A DNA stretch of 64,000 nt from the NCBI RefSeq assembly GCF_052857255.1, contig NC_135500.1, forward strand, positions 48,820,272-48,884,271. The letters run 5' to 3'. Each line of letters begins with the position of its first letter. Positions within the stretch are counted from its first letter, which is position 1. A program made the translations under genes and the position numbers. The DNA comes from Amblyomma americanum. Lineage: Eukaryota; Arthropoda; Arachnida; Ixodida; Ixodidae. This document shows positions 32,944-43,902 of the stretch, in pieces. A model generated the notes under the pieces. The model was not told where the DNA came from. It did no database searches and saw only the letters and a list, made by a program, of their open reading frames with translations.

Positions 32944-33480
32944 GTGATGTACGCCTCCGTCGTCCGTCGCTCGTCGCCGCCAATGGTCGGCCGCCCGTCC
33001 CATGCTCCACAGTCACCACCGTCTCCTGCGCCTGCCGACACCCCTCGTTTCCAACAGCGTGACCAAGCAACGCCGACGCGTGGAGGACTGCCAATGACCG
33101 TCCGCTATGTTTCCACTGCGGGGAGGCTGGTCATATCTATCGCCGCTGCCCTTACCGGAAGCTCGCTCTTCGCGGATTCCGGCGAGATGCGCCCAGTCCC
33201 AAGTACGGCGAGCAGCCTCGTGAAATCGAGGAATTTTTGCGCCATTCCCCACCACCTGAGCGGCCTTCTCGTCACGCGTTTCGCTCGCCGCCGCCGCGCC
33301 GGCTGGATTCCCCTCTTCGCGACCGCCGCGCGAGCCTTTCTCCTCGTCGAGAAAACTAAGCCCTGCGACGCCTGGAGGTGGCGTTGCCGACCACGAATCT
33401 GTAAAGGAGCCTCCACGTACGACGTCCCGCTTCCCCTCACCTACCGACGACAACCTATCCTCTGATGCTTTCTCCGCTTC
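32944..33480 (+). pseudogene. Gypsy 2 gag C-terminus
   Basis: Only the nucleocapsid end remains. In one frame, 33,112-33,155 encodes CFHCGEAGHIYRRC, a C-x2-C-x4-H-x4-C zinc knuckle. It is followed by an Arg/Pro/Ser-rich end (HSPPPERPSRHAFRSP) and a stop (TAA) near 33,357. A competing open frame at 32,908-33,465 has no domain and is a shadow. Confidence 0.8.
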
Positions 33481-33489
33481 TGCTCGCCC

Positions 33490-35581
33490 GGTGTACAATA
33501 ATCTTCGCGTACTTATCGACGGCCATGCCACGCCCTCGCCGACACCGGCGCCGACTACTCCGTTGTGAGTGGGGAGCTGTCCCGCCGCCTTCGCAAGGTA
33601 CTCACGCAGTGGGATGGCCCACAAATCCGAACCGCCGGAGGCCACCTCGTCACCCCAGTCGACTGCTGCACTTCTCATGTGGAGATTAACGGTCTCACGC
33701 GCCCCGTTACCTTCGTCGTCTTGCAGCGCTTCTCGAGAGATATTGTTCTCGGTATGGATTTTCTGAGCGAGTTCGGCGCTGTTATCGACCTCGCCGAATG
33801 CCGCCTCACCCTTCGTCGACCTTCCCTTGACCAGCCGAGCTCCGAGCCGACGTTCTCCGAGGCGCGCATCTTAGCGGACCACGTCACTTTGCCGCCTGAC
33901 TCGAGTATGTTTCTGCTGGTCGAGTCCGCACCGGTTGCCTCTGGCGAAGTTCTTCTTGAAGGCAGTGTGCAGCTGCTTCTTGACAGGGGTGTTGGTGTTG
34001 CTAGAGGTGTCACGCGGCTTCACTGGCTGCGCCCAAGTCCTCGTCACCAATTTTTGCGGCGTTCCGCAGCACCTCACCAAGGGCACAGTAATCGGCCTCA
34101 TCGAGCGCCTCAGCGCCCCTCTCGATGCTGAGACTCTCTCTGCGGCTCCTTCTTGTCTGCCTCCTCCCCAAACCTCGGTTTCTCCTTTAGGTGTCAGCAT
34201 TGCCCCGCAACTCTCTGCTCAGGAGAGAGACGAGCTCCTCGCTCTGCTCGGTGAGCTCCACGACTGCTTTTCTACGTCCGCCGGGGTTTGCCAGACGCCA
34301 ATAGCAAAACACAGAATAATTACCGACGATGATGTCCATCCTGTTCGTCAGTAACCTTATCGGGTTTCGTTAAAATAACGTGAAACGATAGATCAAGTGC
34401 GCGAAATGTTGGCCGATGACATTATCCAACCATCTCACGGCCCTTGGGCTGCTCTGGTGGTGCTGGTGAAGAAGAAAGAGGGCACCCTTCGCTTTTGTGT
34501 TGACTACCGGCGCCTCAACAGAGTCACGAAGAAAGACGTATATCCACTTCCGCGCATCGATGACGCGCTTGACCGCCTGCGCCATGCCCGTTAATTTTCA
34601 TCCATCGACCTTAAAAGTGGGCATTGGCAGATAGAAGTCGATAAGCGCGACAGAGAAAAGATGGCTTTCATCACCCCGGATGGACTATATGAGTTCAAGG
34701 TGATGCCCTTCGGACTCTGTACTGCTCCAGCGACCTTCCAGCGCGTTATGGACACCGTGCTCACTCTGCCTCAAATGGCAAACATGCCTTGTGTACCTTG
34801 ATGAAGTGGTCATTTTTTCCAGAACGTTTCAAGAACATCTTGTTCGCTTAAAAGCAGTCCCGCAGGCTATCAAACACCGGCCTCACCCTCATGCCTACGA
34901 AGTGCCAGTTTGCCTATGACGAACTGATATTTCTGGGTCACGTCGTCAGTCATGAGGGCGTCCGTCCTGATCCCGATAAAACAGTCGCCGTCGCTTCCTT
35001 CTTGACACCATTGGACAAAAACGCCGTGCGGAGGTTCCTGGGCCTGAGCGCTTACTACAGACGCTTTGTTCCTAACTTTTCGGATATCGCCGCGCCGCTT
35101 ACCCGCTTCACGAAGGAGTTCGTCCCATTCTATTGGTCTAGTGAAGAGCAGCTTGCATTTGACCATCTAAAACGACTCCTGCAGGCTTCGCCTGTCCTAG
35201 GCCATTTTGATCAGGACGCCGCGACAGAGGTACATACTGACGCTAGTAACACGGGCCTCGGGGCCGTCTTGATCCAGCACCAGAACGGCATCGAACGTGT
35301 CGTCGCATACGGCAGTCGTGTTTTGTCGAAGGCGGAAACCCATTACTCGACCACCGAAAAAGAATGCCTCGCAGTAATTTGGGCGATCACAAAGTTCAGG
35401 CCCTATCTGTATGGACGGCCATTCCAGGTGGTAACAGACCACCACTCTCTGTGCTGGCTGACCAATCTAAGGGAACCTGCAGGCCGACATGCGCGGTTTG
35501 GCCCTTCGACTGCAAGAATTCGACGCTACGATCGTCTATAAGTCTGGTCGCAGACACAGTGATGCTGACTGCCTTTCCCGC
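33490..35581 (+). pseudogene. Gypsy 2 protease, reverse transcriptase and RNase H, broken
   Basis: Protease: ADTGADYSVVS with DTG at 33541-33549, entered after a one-base shift, then DIVLGMDFLSEFGAVIDL. Reverse transcriptase begins near 34,397 ([35 protein letters not shown]), has a TAA at 34592-34594 just before FSSIDLKSGHWQI, then MPFGLCTAPATFQRVMD. The active site at 34794-34805 reads YLDE, not YLDD. RNase H is well kept from 34,891: FLGLSAYYRRF, VHTDASNTGLGAVL (first Asp), [20 protein letters not shown] and TDHHSLCWL. It ends, after a shift, in HSDADCLSR, cut by a solo LTR at 35,582. Confidence 0.9.
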
Positions 35582-36435
35582 TGTCACGGATCTCCCCGAT
35601 AACACTCGGACCGAAAGAATGAACTAGGTGACGGGTGTACCCACACAAACGCACATTTAATACACCCTACGTGACACGCACACTAGAACACAAAACTAAC
35701 AAAACTACACAAAGACCATAAATACACACGACCCGGGCACATTGTTACCAGCGTCTACTACTAGCGTTCTACTATTAGCGGTCGGCGTTCATGCTCACCG
35801 CTGGTTCGGTGTGGCTGCGGCGTTGTATGGATCCAGTATCCGGCGTCGAGGTGGCGTTCGACGTGTTTGGGCTGGCGTCGCTGGCGGCGTCGCTGGCTGC
35901 GTCGTATAAGCTCCCGGTCCAAGCGCCCGTGGAGGTGATGCCGGTGTTGTTGGCGTTGGAGGCACCACCCGGATGGGTGTCAACAGCGCTTGAGATACCC
36001 CTGGCCGTAGCAGGTGATCGCGTCCTCCGTTGACTCCCCGGAACGGGCTCAGGCACGGCAGGAAGTCCACGATGCGAAGCCGTCGAATGCGGGCTCACCG
36101 GAGCAGTAGCCGGCGTCGCTCTCTTCCAGCCAAATTGTCCCTGACCCGCCGGAGCCTCCGCTTCTCTGCTGTTCCCTCCCCCCCTCCCCCGTGCCTCGCT
36201 CTCACTCACCCTTTTATAGCCTCGGTGTTAGTCCACGTAAGCCTTGTCGTCGTCTTCTCTTCTCCACCAATCATCTCTCTCCACCTCACCGAATGCTTCT
36301 CCACCAATCATCTCTCTCCACCTCACCGAATGCTTCTTCTTCCTCTTCTTTATTCTTCGGGTAATCCACTTCGTCTTCTTCACACCTCTTTCCATTAAAA
36401 TTTAATTTAGGCTCCTTAATATATGTTACACCCGC
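35577..36435. mobile_element. Solo LTR (849 bp) inside Gypsy 2, 5-bp TSD
   Basis: The insert, 35582-36430, starts TGTCACGG and ends TGTTACA (TG...CA ends) and is flanked by CCCGC at 35577-35581 and 36431-36435. Removing it and one TSD copy rejoins the Gypsy 2 frame (DCLSR / APVESAPVD). It has no coding match, so I call it a solo LTR left by recombination between two LTRs. A 37-bp tandem duplication lies at 36259-36332. Neither Gypsy element in the window shares this LTR. Its orientation is not clear. Confidence 0.8.
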
Positions 36436-37907
36436 GCTCCCGTTGAATCCGCGCCTGTTGATACGGACGACGACTTTGACATCTTCTTAGGAGCTCTAAG
36501 TACCGACGATATGGCGGCGCGGCCGCGACTCGACCCCGACCTTCGCGACGTGATCTCACGTTTGGAGGGTCAAGGAGGCGTAGGTCCTCGTCCTTTTGTA
36601 CGCGTAGTACGTAATTTATGCCTTTGAGACAACGCACTTTATAAGAAGAACTTTGCCCTGAGCCCGAGGTCATTGCTTTTAGTTGTGCCCACTGATCTAC
36701 GCGATGAAATTATAGAAGCGTCTCATGATGGACCCCTCCTCGGGACACTCGGGGTTCAGTCGAACGCTCGCGCGAGTGCGTTTCATGTACTATTGGCCAC
36801 AACTTGACAAGACCATCCGCCATTACACCAGGACCTGCCGCGAGTGTCAACGGCGCAAGACTCCACCCGTGAAGCTTGCGGGACACCTTCACCCCATCAT
36901 TCCCCCGCTCAGTCCGTTCCAAAAAATCGGTATGGACCTACTCGGTCCTTTTCCAAAGTCGCAATCGGGCAACCGATGGATCGTTGTTGCGACGGTCTAC
37001 CTCACTCGGTATGCCGAATCACGCGCTCTGCCTTCATCAACGGCTTTGGGATGTGGCAAAGTTTTTCGTCGAGTCCGTCGTTCTTCGACACAGTGCCCCC
37101 GAGGTCCTTATTACTGATCGTGGTACCGCATTTATGTCACAACTTATCTCACAGAGGCTGAGTTTAAGCCACACCACCCACCGCAAAACTACCGCATACC
37201 ACCCGCAGACAAACGGACTGACCGAGCGCCTTAACAAGACCTTGGCTGACATGCTCTCAATGTATGTCGACATCGAGCACCGAACCTGGGACGAAGTGTT
37301 GCCGTGCGTAACGTTTGCGTACAACACTGCAGTTCAAGAAACCACCGGATTTTCGCCATTTCGCCTGCTGTATGGCCGGGAAGTCATTACCATGCTCGAC
37401 GCTATGCTGCCCCACCAGCCAGACGTCTACGCTTACGCCGATGCTCAACTCGTCGCTCAACTTGCGGAAGAAGCCCGACAGTTGGCCCGCCTTCGCATCC
37501 AAGCCCACCAGCAAGTCGATGCTCGCCGATACAATCAAGGCCACCGTGATGTTCAGTTCAATCCTGGTGATCGAGAGTGGGTGCGGACTCCGATTCGACG
37601 CCGTGGTCTTAGCGAGAAGCTTCTGAAACGATACTTTGGCCCGTACGAAGTGATTCGCCGTATAGGCGAGTTAAATTATGAAGTGCTGCCGATCGTAACG
37701 CGGGCGTCCCGCCGCCCGCCTGCCTCCGAAGTTGTTCACGTAGCTCGCCTGAAATCGTACTGTGACCGCTCGGAGCACGTGGCATTACTCTTCGCGCTTT
37801 ACACATGTTTTTCAACCTTGATTTTCCCTCTCTGCGCATCGGGACAATGCGCCTTTTGGGAGGGGAGCAGTGTCGTGTGTGTTATTATTCCCTCATTTTG
37901 CACTTAA
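36436..37907 (+). pseudogene. Gypsy 2 integrase
   Basis: After a linker (VDTDDDFDIFLGALSTDD) and a short frame break near 36,720, the zinc-binding region appears: HSGFSRTLARVRFMYYWPQL then TCRECQRRK with the CC pair. The catalytic triad is complete: Asp in GMDLLGPFP (near 36,935), Asp in LITDRGTAFMS (near 37,116) and Glu in NGLTERLNKTL (near 37,224). A frameshift near 37,050 separates the first two. After the core, FSPFRLLYGRE and KLLKRYFGPYEVIRRIGEL form the C-terminal part, ending HVARLKSYC. A conserved-looking ATDYLTRY appears as ATVYLTRY. Confidence 0.9.
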
Positions 37908-38074
37908 CGTCATCTTCAACCAGCTGGGTGCCGATCGACGGTGAAGAGGTAGAAGATCGGCAAAACTAGCTCGTGAGCCCGGCCGCGACCGCTTGGCCTG
38001 TCTCTGGCGCCTGCTACTGTGGTCCTGGTCCCCCATCGTGCCTTCGACCCGCGTCGTCTGAACGACCCTTGACA
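37871..38074 (+). repeat. 3' LTR of Gypsy element 2
   Basis: Begins TGTCGTGTGTG right after a purine-rich GGGAGGGGAGCAG tract (37,858-37,870), which fits a polypurine primer, and ends CCTTGACA, after which SINE sequence starts. No second copy exists in the window, so the right boundary is inferred. Confidence 0.7.
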
Positions 38075-38082
38075 ATATATTG

Positions 38083-39318
38083 TTGGACACCTCAACCGCA
38101 CCGTAAGAGAAGGGATAAAAGAAGGTCTAAAAGAATAAAGGAAGAAAGAGGTGCCGTAGTGTTGGGCTCCGGAATAATTTCGACCACCTGGGGTTTTTTA
38201 ACGTGCAATGCATCGATGGCACAGCACGCGGGCGTCTTAGTGTTTTGCCTCCTTAGAAACGCAGCCGCCGCGAAGAAAAACGGAAATTGAAAAAAAAGCG
38301 AAGGAAAACAAAAAATTGGTTTTGGGGGAAATGGAATGGGCCCCGCCGCGGTGGCTCAGTGGTTAGGGCGCTCGACTACTGATCCGGAGTTCCCGGGTTC
38401 GAACCCGACCGCGGCGGCTGCGTTTTTATGGAGGAAAAACGCTAAGGCGCTCGTGTGCTGTACGATGTCAGTGCACGTTAAAGATCCCCAGGTGGCCGAA
38501 ATTATTCCGGAGCCCTCCACTACGGCACCTCTCTCTTCCTTTCTTCTCTCACTTTCTCCTTTGCCCTTCCCTTACGGCGCGGTTCAGGTGTCCAACGATA
38601 TATGAGACAGATACTGCGCCATTTCCTTTCCCTCCAAAACCAATTATTAATATTATTATAAATGGAATGGCGCAGTATCTGTCGCATATCAGCGGACACC
38701 TGAACCGCGCCGTAAGAGAAGGGATAAAGGAGGGAGTGAAAGAAGAAGAGAAGAAAGAGGTGCCGTAGCAGAGGGCTCCGGAATAATTTCGACCACCTAG
38801 GGGTCTTTAACGTCCACTGACATCGCACAGCACACGGGCGTCTTAGTGTTTTAGCTCCTTAGAAACGCAGCCGCCACGAAGAAAAACGGAAATTAAAAAA
38901 AAGCAAAGGAAAACAAAAAATTGGGTTTGGGGAAAAGGAAATGGCGCAGTATCTGTCGCAAATCCACGGACACCTGAACCGCGCCGTAAGAAAAGAGATA
39001 AAGGAGGGAGTGAAAGAAGAAGAGAAGAAAGAGGTGCCGTAGGGGAGGGCTCCGGAATAATTTCGACCACCTAGGGGTCTTCAACGAGCACTGACATCGC
39101 ACAGCACACGGGCGCCTTAGCGTTTTGCCCCCATAAAAACGCAGCCGCCGCGAAGGAAAACGGAAATTAAGAAAAAGCGAAGGAAAACCGAAAATTGGTT
39201 TTGGGGGAAAGGAAATGGCGCAGTATCTGTCTTGCATATCAGCGAACACCTGAACCGCGCCATAAGGGAAGAGATAAAGGAGGGAGTGAAAGAAGAAGGG
39301 AAGAAAGAGGTGCCGTAG
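38083..39318 (-). repeat. Tandem array of headless Ruka-like SINE bodies, about 274-bp period
   Basis: Four antisense SINE-body units follow each other: about 38,083-38,339 (first, diverged), then units whose GGCGCAG mark starts at 38,669, 38,943 and 39,217 (spacing exactly 274). Each lacks the tRNA-like head; the body runs into an A-rich linker (GAAGAAAAACGGAAATT) and straight into the next unit. The spacing and shared junction indicate tandem duplication, not independent insertion. A full-length SINE and a LINE tail are nested inside. Confidence 0.8.
38329..38670 (+). mobile_element. Full-length Ruka-like SINE with 11-bp TSD
   Basis: The SINE body is 38340-38659 (320 bp), sense, flanked by AAATGGAATGG at 38329-38339 and 38660-38670. 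The tRNA-derived head has A box TGGCTCAGTGG at 38352-38362 and B box GGTTCGAACCC at 38396-38406, so a Pol III promoter is intact. The body follows, then an ATTATTAATATTATTATA tail. It inserted into the first unit of the headless array. Confidence 0.9.
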
Positions 39319-39513
39319 GTGGTAAAAACATTTATTAATTATAGAGAGAGGTGTTGGGGTCCGTGACCTGAAGGGTCACGCCCTTACAACCACTAGGTGG
39401 GGATGCCTAGTCAGGCACCCCATTGGCGGTTGCCGCAGCCCGGGCACACTGCGTTAAGGCCCTTTGGGCCTGGAGGGTGCAGCAGCCGGACAGGGTCGCC
39501 TCCCGTGCCGTAG
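39310..39513 (-). mobile_element. LINE 3'-end fragment (186 bp) with 9-bp TSD inside a SINE unit
   Basis: The insert, 39319-39504, is flanked by GTGCCGTAG at 39310-39318 and 39505-39513. On the minus strand it ends in AATAAATGTTTTTACC, as I-like LINE 3' ends do. It is too short to hold a domain. Confidence 0.75.
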
Positions 39514-39700
39514 TGGAGGGCTCACCTGGGGATCTTTAACGTGCACTGACATCGCACAGCACACGGTCGCCTTAGCGTTTCGCCTCCATCGAGGCGCAGC
39601 CGCCACGGTCGGGTTCGAACCCGGGAACTACGAACCCGACCAAGCGGCTGCGTTCGAGGCGAAACGCTAAGGCGCCTGTGTGCTGCGCGATGTCGGCGAA
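39505..39700. repeat. Two Ruka-like SINE heads, head-to-head
   Basis: The fourth array unit resumes after the LINE tail and, unlike the others, keeps its head (B-box region GGTTCGAACCC near 39,610). Immediately beyond, from about 39,628, an inverted partial SINE runs the other way (AACCCGACC, GCGTTCGAGGCGAAACGC, then CTAAGGCGCCTGTGTGC). The two form a near-palindrome of about 75 bp per side. The second breaks off near 39,700. Confidence 0.65.
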
Positions 39701-40800
39701 GGAGCGCCAACGTTTTTGGGCGCGAAAATTGAGAGGAGAGGGAAATGCGCGAAACAGGGACATGCGCACCTTTCAACTCTTTATTCACCGCGAATGCGAA
39801 TATATATAAGGACAACAATCAAGATGGGTAACAAGAACCACACATGCGCGCGAGTGTTTTACGAAAAGTGGCTAAAGATAGCTGAAGCACACAGGTATCT
39901 CACCCCCGTGTATCTAAAAAAGCAGTTTCATTCTCATGAATGGTGATAGATGGGGCACTAACACAATGACTACAGGTGCTTTTAATATAGAAGGCCTCCA
40001 ACAGTTCACGGGCTGTCTGGTCCTTACTTCTGTTTAGAACCTTCGTTTCTTTCAGCCTTGCTACACACTTAATCTTCCTTTCTTCTCCGCAGCCTTTACA
40101 ATGATGCGGCAAATGTGAACCAGTACCATTTTGTAAATCCCGATTATGTTCTGCTAATCGGTCGTTAATACACGGCCGGTTTGTCTGATATACTTCTTTC
40201 CGCACGTGAGAGGAATCTGATATACGACTGCCACGGCACATTTAACAAATGGAGCTGCACGTCTCTTTTTGCATTCAGTTTTTTTGTTTGCTTTGTTGGA
40301 ATCAGCTTTAACGCACAAGCCATCCAGTTTCTTTTGGGGCGAAAAAAACAACAACAATAACCTTGTATTTTGTTGCCACATGCTTCAAATTGTGCGCCAC
40401 CTTATGGGTGTGCGGGGTGACACCCGGTCTACTTTTGCTTTTGGTGCCCTCATCTTGGTCACCTTTTTTACTACGTTCTTTCTTCAGTTTTCGCAGCAAA
40501 GCTTCAGCTACTTTCCTTAAGATCGACGTTGGAAAGCCTGCTTTTTCCAACTTGCGAATCTCGGTTTGAAAGCTTTCCTCCGCTTTATGGCAACATGATT
40601 TTCTTAGTGACGCTTCCAGGCACATCTGAGCAATGGCGCGCTTGACTGTCTTTGAATGGGAAGAATCATAGGGCATACTTTTCATCGGGTTTAAAAATCT
40701 CTAGGAAATCACCCTGAGCCTGTAGTGTCCTCGTCAACATGCAGTCTGCTTTCATGCAGGTACACAGGTTTCGGGTCACAGAAAGCCCTGAGTTAAGTAC
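39700..40800 (-). pseudogene. Penelope-like element, RT C-terminus and GIY-YIG domain
   Basis: Antisense PLE piece with several frameshifts. From 40,685: PYDSSHSKTVKRAIAQMC, a Lys-rich linker (LLRKLKKERSKKGD), HKVAHNLKHVATKYKV, then the GIY-YIG domain VAVVYQIPLTCGKKYIRQTGR. The usual GQTGR reads RQTGR, and no catalytic completeness can be shown. The C-terminus resumes NRDLQNGTGSHLPHHC, a C-rich turn, then NRSKDQTARELLEAFYI and ends at about 39,950. The RT active-site region is missing. About 250 bases of 3' sequence lie between the stop and the SINE. Confidence 0.8.
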
Positions 40801-41600
40801 TTGCTGAAGCGTGCCTTCACTGCTCCAGTGCAAAAGCGCAGGGCATCAGCGCTTTCAACTTGGTAATCATGGTCATGCTAGATGGCTCAGTTTGTGATTG
40901 CACACAGAGAAAGAGGCTCAGCAAAGGGATCTGTCATTCTTTTCGGTGCTTTTGTTCACCTTCTTAGCCTTAACAACCACCATGGCCTTGCACTTCGCGT
41001 TGCGTCAGCTCGGGACATTTTTCCCGCTGGCATGGCGACAACGCCATTTTTTAAGGTACAGCAACCTGGGGGAAACAAAAGAACAAATTTAAGGTCTCAC
41101 ATACATTTTGTACTGTATACGGTGCAAAACTATACGCTTCCCGTATATGCATGTGACAGAAACCATCTGTGCTGAATTATTCAACCGCTTCAGTCACATA
41201 CACCGAGCAACGTGGGTCCAACCAGGCGCTGGTCCAACAACACTCATTCTGGCAGGTTGCATCTATATGCGCGAATGTTACATTTATTCGTTTTTGTTCC
41301 TGTGGAAACTGATATCGCGAGCACAAATACTGGCTTTAAGGAAAAAGCATTTCGTATGTGCTGGCAGTGTGTTTTCTCGTGTATCTCTAGAAGCACTAAA
41401 CAGAATGGCAAAACTTTAAGAAGTGTGCTAGATGTCAGGGTGTGCCTGCATTACATATCACGGACAAGAGCCCTAAACTGCAGTTCCTTAGTGGCAACTG
41501 CATTGAAACCTAGGGCGCGACTTGCCGAATTTAATCAAGCACTAGTCGCATTGTGAGGCTTCCAATGCTGACGAAACTTAAGCAAAGAATTAAGTTATTG
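40801..41600. other. No recognisable gene
   Basis: Open frames at 40,882-41,175 and 41,212-41,556 contain nothing I recognise. The part near 41,600 may belong to the 3' untranslated region of the antisense LINE split by the next PLE. Confidence 0.4.
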
Positions 41601-42168
41601 TTGTTTACCTTGGTAAACATGGCACATACACATGCGCGGGGATTGGCCAAAGTATGGCGGTGAATGCCAAGGAAAATCATGTAGCATTTGCACAGAAAAG
41701 CATGAGATGGAGAAGTAGAATAGTGGAATGACAGAAGCTAGGAAGAAAATAGTAATAATTGTTTGTTGAAAAATTGGAATAAATTAAACAGTCTTTAAGT
41801 ACCAAAAATAGAAAAAAAATATACATTTTTGGAATGCTGAAGAATTTTGCATAAAGTTAGCTAGGTAACATACCAGTTACAATAGTGTAATCGTAAAGGT
41901 ATCCACAAACCCTACTTAATGTGTCGGGCCAGTTGGTGCACGGTGCCAGGTAGAAAACCCGGTAGAAGAGGATGCATACACAATAGAAGGAATTCACACG
42001 GACGACGCTGGAGCGACAACGGAAAATTTTTACGTTCTCAATGAATCGAGCAGAGCAGTGCGCACATGCGCATGAGCAGGACACGCCGAAAAAAGGAAGA
42101 AAACAAAAGCAAAATAGAGGTCAGTCATTAAAAATACTGCCATTTTGCACGTGGAGACTATGTTTCAT

Positions 42169-42475
42169 TCATGAACCGATATTTTTTTGAAGCAAATTTG
42201 ACTGACGTATCGCTGACGCAATCACTGCCTGACTTTTTATTTTAAAAGCTTCCAAGATTTCACGTTCTATCTGGGTTTTGCTTCGACCGATAATTTTTAC
42301 ACTGCTGAACATGGGCGTACAGTTTTGACATTTGTTACAATGTTTTGGGAGATTGAAAGTATCATCCGGTTGCAGTGATGTGCGATGCTGTCTTTTCCAG
42401 TCACAATGCATTGTCCAGTGTGGCCGATATAGGCCTTGCCACAAGACAAAACTTCAAGCCGGTGACCGCTAAGCC
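42169..42475 (-). pseudogene. PLE C-terminal piece, antisense arm
   Basis: Reads, across a frame change, LSCGKAYIGHTGQC (GIY-YIG domain, second motif) and CNKCQNCTPMF, then IGRSKTQIEREILEAFKIK, the usual PLE C-terminus. It lacks all reverse transcriptase sequence and ends at the head-to-head junction. Confidence 0.8.
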
Positions 42476-43902
42476 ATCAAAGGTAAAAAGCCACGCTCTA
42501 CAACTCTTTAAGAACCTGAATCTCGAAGGTATGCTGAAAGAAGTGAGCAGAAAAGAGAAGACTGGTGTCCTGAAAGTGTTGTTTTCCACAAAAATGCACA
42601 AGACTTGCTGTCCCCTCAGGGCCATTGTCACCAAGGGCGGTACATGGCAAAAAACTGTCGGCCGGCCAGTTCTTGAAAGACTCACTGGACCCCTTGGAAC
42701 CTGGCGACCTCTTTTCAGTTTAGTCCTCAATGAGAGTAGTGGAGTTTATCTCCAATACCGCCCCAGTGGATGCTACTTATGCCATATCCATTGACGTCGA
42801 AGACTGTTCTATACGGTACCGCACAAGAAGTTACTTGAGACTGTGCATGACCTCATCAAAAGCAGAGGTGCGATTCCTTTTCACAACTGTACGTGCCTAT
42901 CTGTCACCTAGTTTCTGAAACTTTTAACGTGTTATTTGTCATCTATTATTGTAGAGCATGAGGATTACAGATACATACTGGAGCAGGGTATTCCTATTGG
43001 CTCGAGCGTAGCTCCTGTGTTGTGCCAAATATTTCTATCTAGTTTTGACAATGTGTTACTTCACAAGCTTAATACTGACACTCAGGTTGTTAAGGTTTTT
43101 AGATATGTTGATGATTTTTCAATCCTTTTAAAACTAACTTCCCTTGACAGCGTCGATTCGGCAGCCAATGACATTTTATCTATCTTTCATCACACTTTCA
43201 CTGACCTCAGCTTCACTCATGAGGTGCCACTTCATGACATCTAGAGTTTAGACTTGCTTCTCACCCTGATGATGGCCACGTTTGCTGGAAATACGCTCTT
43301 TGATTTAATAAAAGCATTTTACCTTACACCTCATCACACTCAAAACTAGTGAAAAGAGGTATAGCCAATCTCTGTCTATAGGAAATGGCCTGCAGAAAAG
43401 CTGCCCCCACGTTATACAGAACAGCATCTTTGAACAAGCTGGTTGTCTCTGGTCAGCCGGTTACCCCGAGCAGATCCTTGTTTCAGTTGACGAATCATTG
43501 TCACGTAAGCTTAGGTTACAGCACGCACCTCACAACGAAGAAGCGTCGCATCACGATTTGAGGCCTGCTGTTATTTCCTACCTGCACAAAGTCTCGCATG
43601 GTATTAAAACGTGGCAATGAAATATGGTGTGAACGTTGTGTTTTCAGCACCCACGAGACTTTTGTCAATATGTGCCTGTATCTTTGTCATTATCCGTGCC
43701 ATATCTTTATCATTGTGTGCCCGTATATTGTAACAAATGTCAAAATTGCACTCCCCTCCTTTTCAGCAGTGTAGAAATGATCGGCCGAGGCAAAACGCAG
43801 ATAGGACGCGTAATCTTGGAAGCTTTTAAAATAAAAAAGTCAGGCACTGATTGCGTCAGCGATACGTCGTCAAATGTTCTTCCAAAGAATACCAGTTCAT
43901 GA
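42475..43902 (+). pseudogene. PLE reverse transcriptase to C-terminus, sense arm
   Basis: Includes the RT fingers missing from the 22-24 kb copies: GVLKVLFSTKMHK, RAIVTKGGTWQKTVGR, then (after a frameshift near 42,720) AISIDVEDCS with the motif A Asp. Further on are YILEQGIPIGSSVAPVLCQIF and VFRYVDDFSIL, with YVDD near 43,105. After a TAG near 43,242 the thumb is broken by many stops. A deletion near 43,650-43,727 removes most of the GIY-YIG domain, and the piece resumes at CNKCQNC and IGRGKTQIGRVILEAFKIK. The copy is dead. Confidence 0.85.

Larger units (their letters stand above)
32940..38074 (+). mobile_element. Ty3/Gypsy LTR retrotransposon 2, 5'-incomplete, split by a solo LTR
   Basis: Sense element with partial gag, protease, reverse transcriptase, RNase H, a foreign solo LTR, integrase and a 3' LTR. 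The 5' LTR and the capsid part of gag are absent: the left edge, near 32,940, meets an antisense LINE through a short duplicated CTTCAAACCTGTTG stretch. It differs in sequence from Gypsy 1 (for example a CFHCGEAGHIYRRC zinc knuckle and DTGADYS protease). Confidence 0.85.

Noticed and set aside
33013..33678. 221-codon antisense frame over Gypsy 2
   Set aside because: It lies opposite the gag/protease region and has no domain; a shadow of a GC-rich coding strand.
36259..36332. 37-bp tandem duplication as a separate repeat family
   Set aside because: Only two units, inside the solo LTR; treated as an LTR feature.
38340..38430. tRNA gene
   Set aside because: A and B boxes are good, but the sequence continues into a SINE body with TSDs and no complete cloverleaf was found; it is a SINE head.
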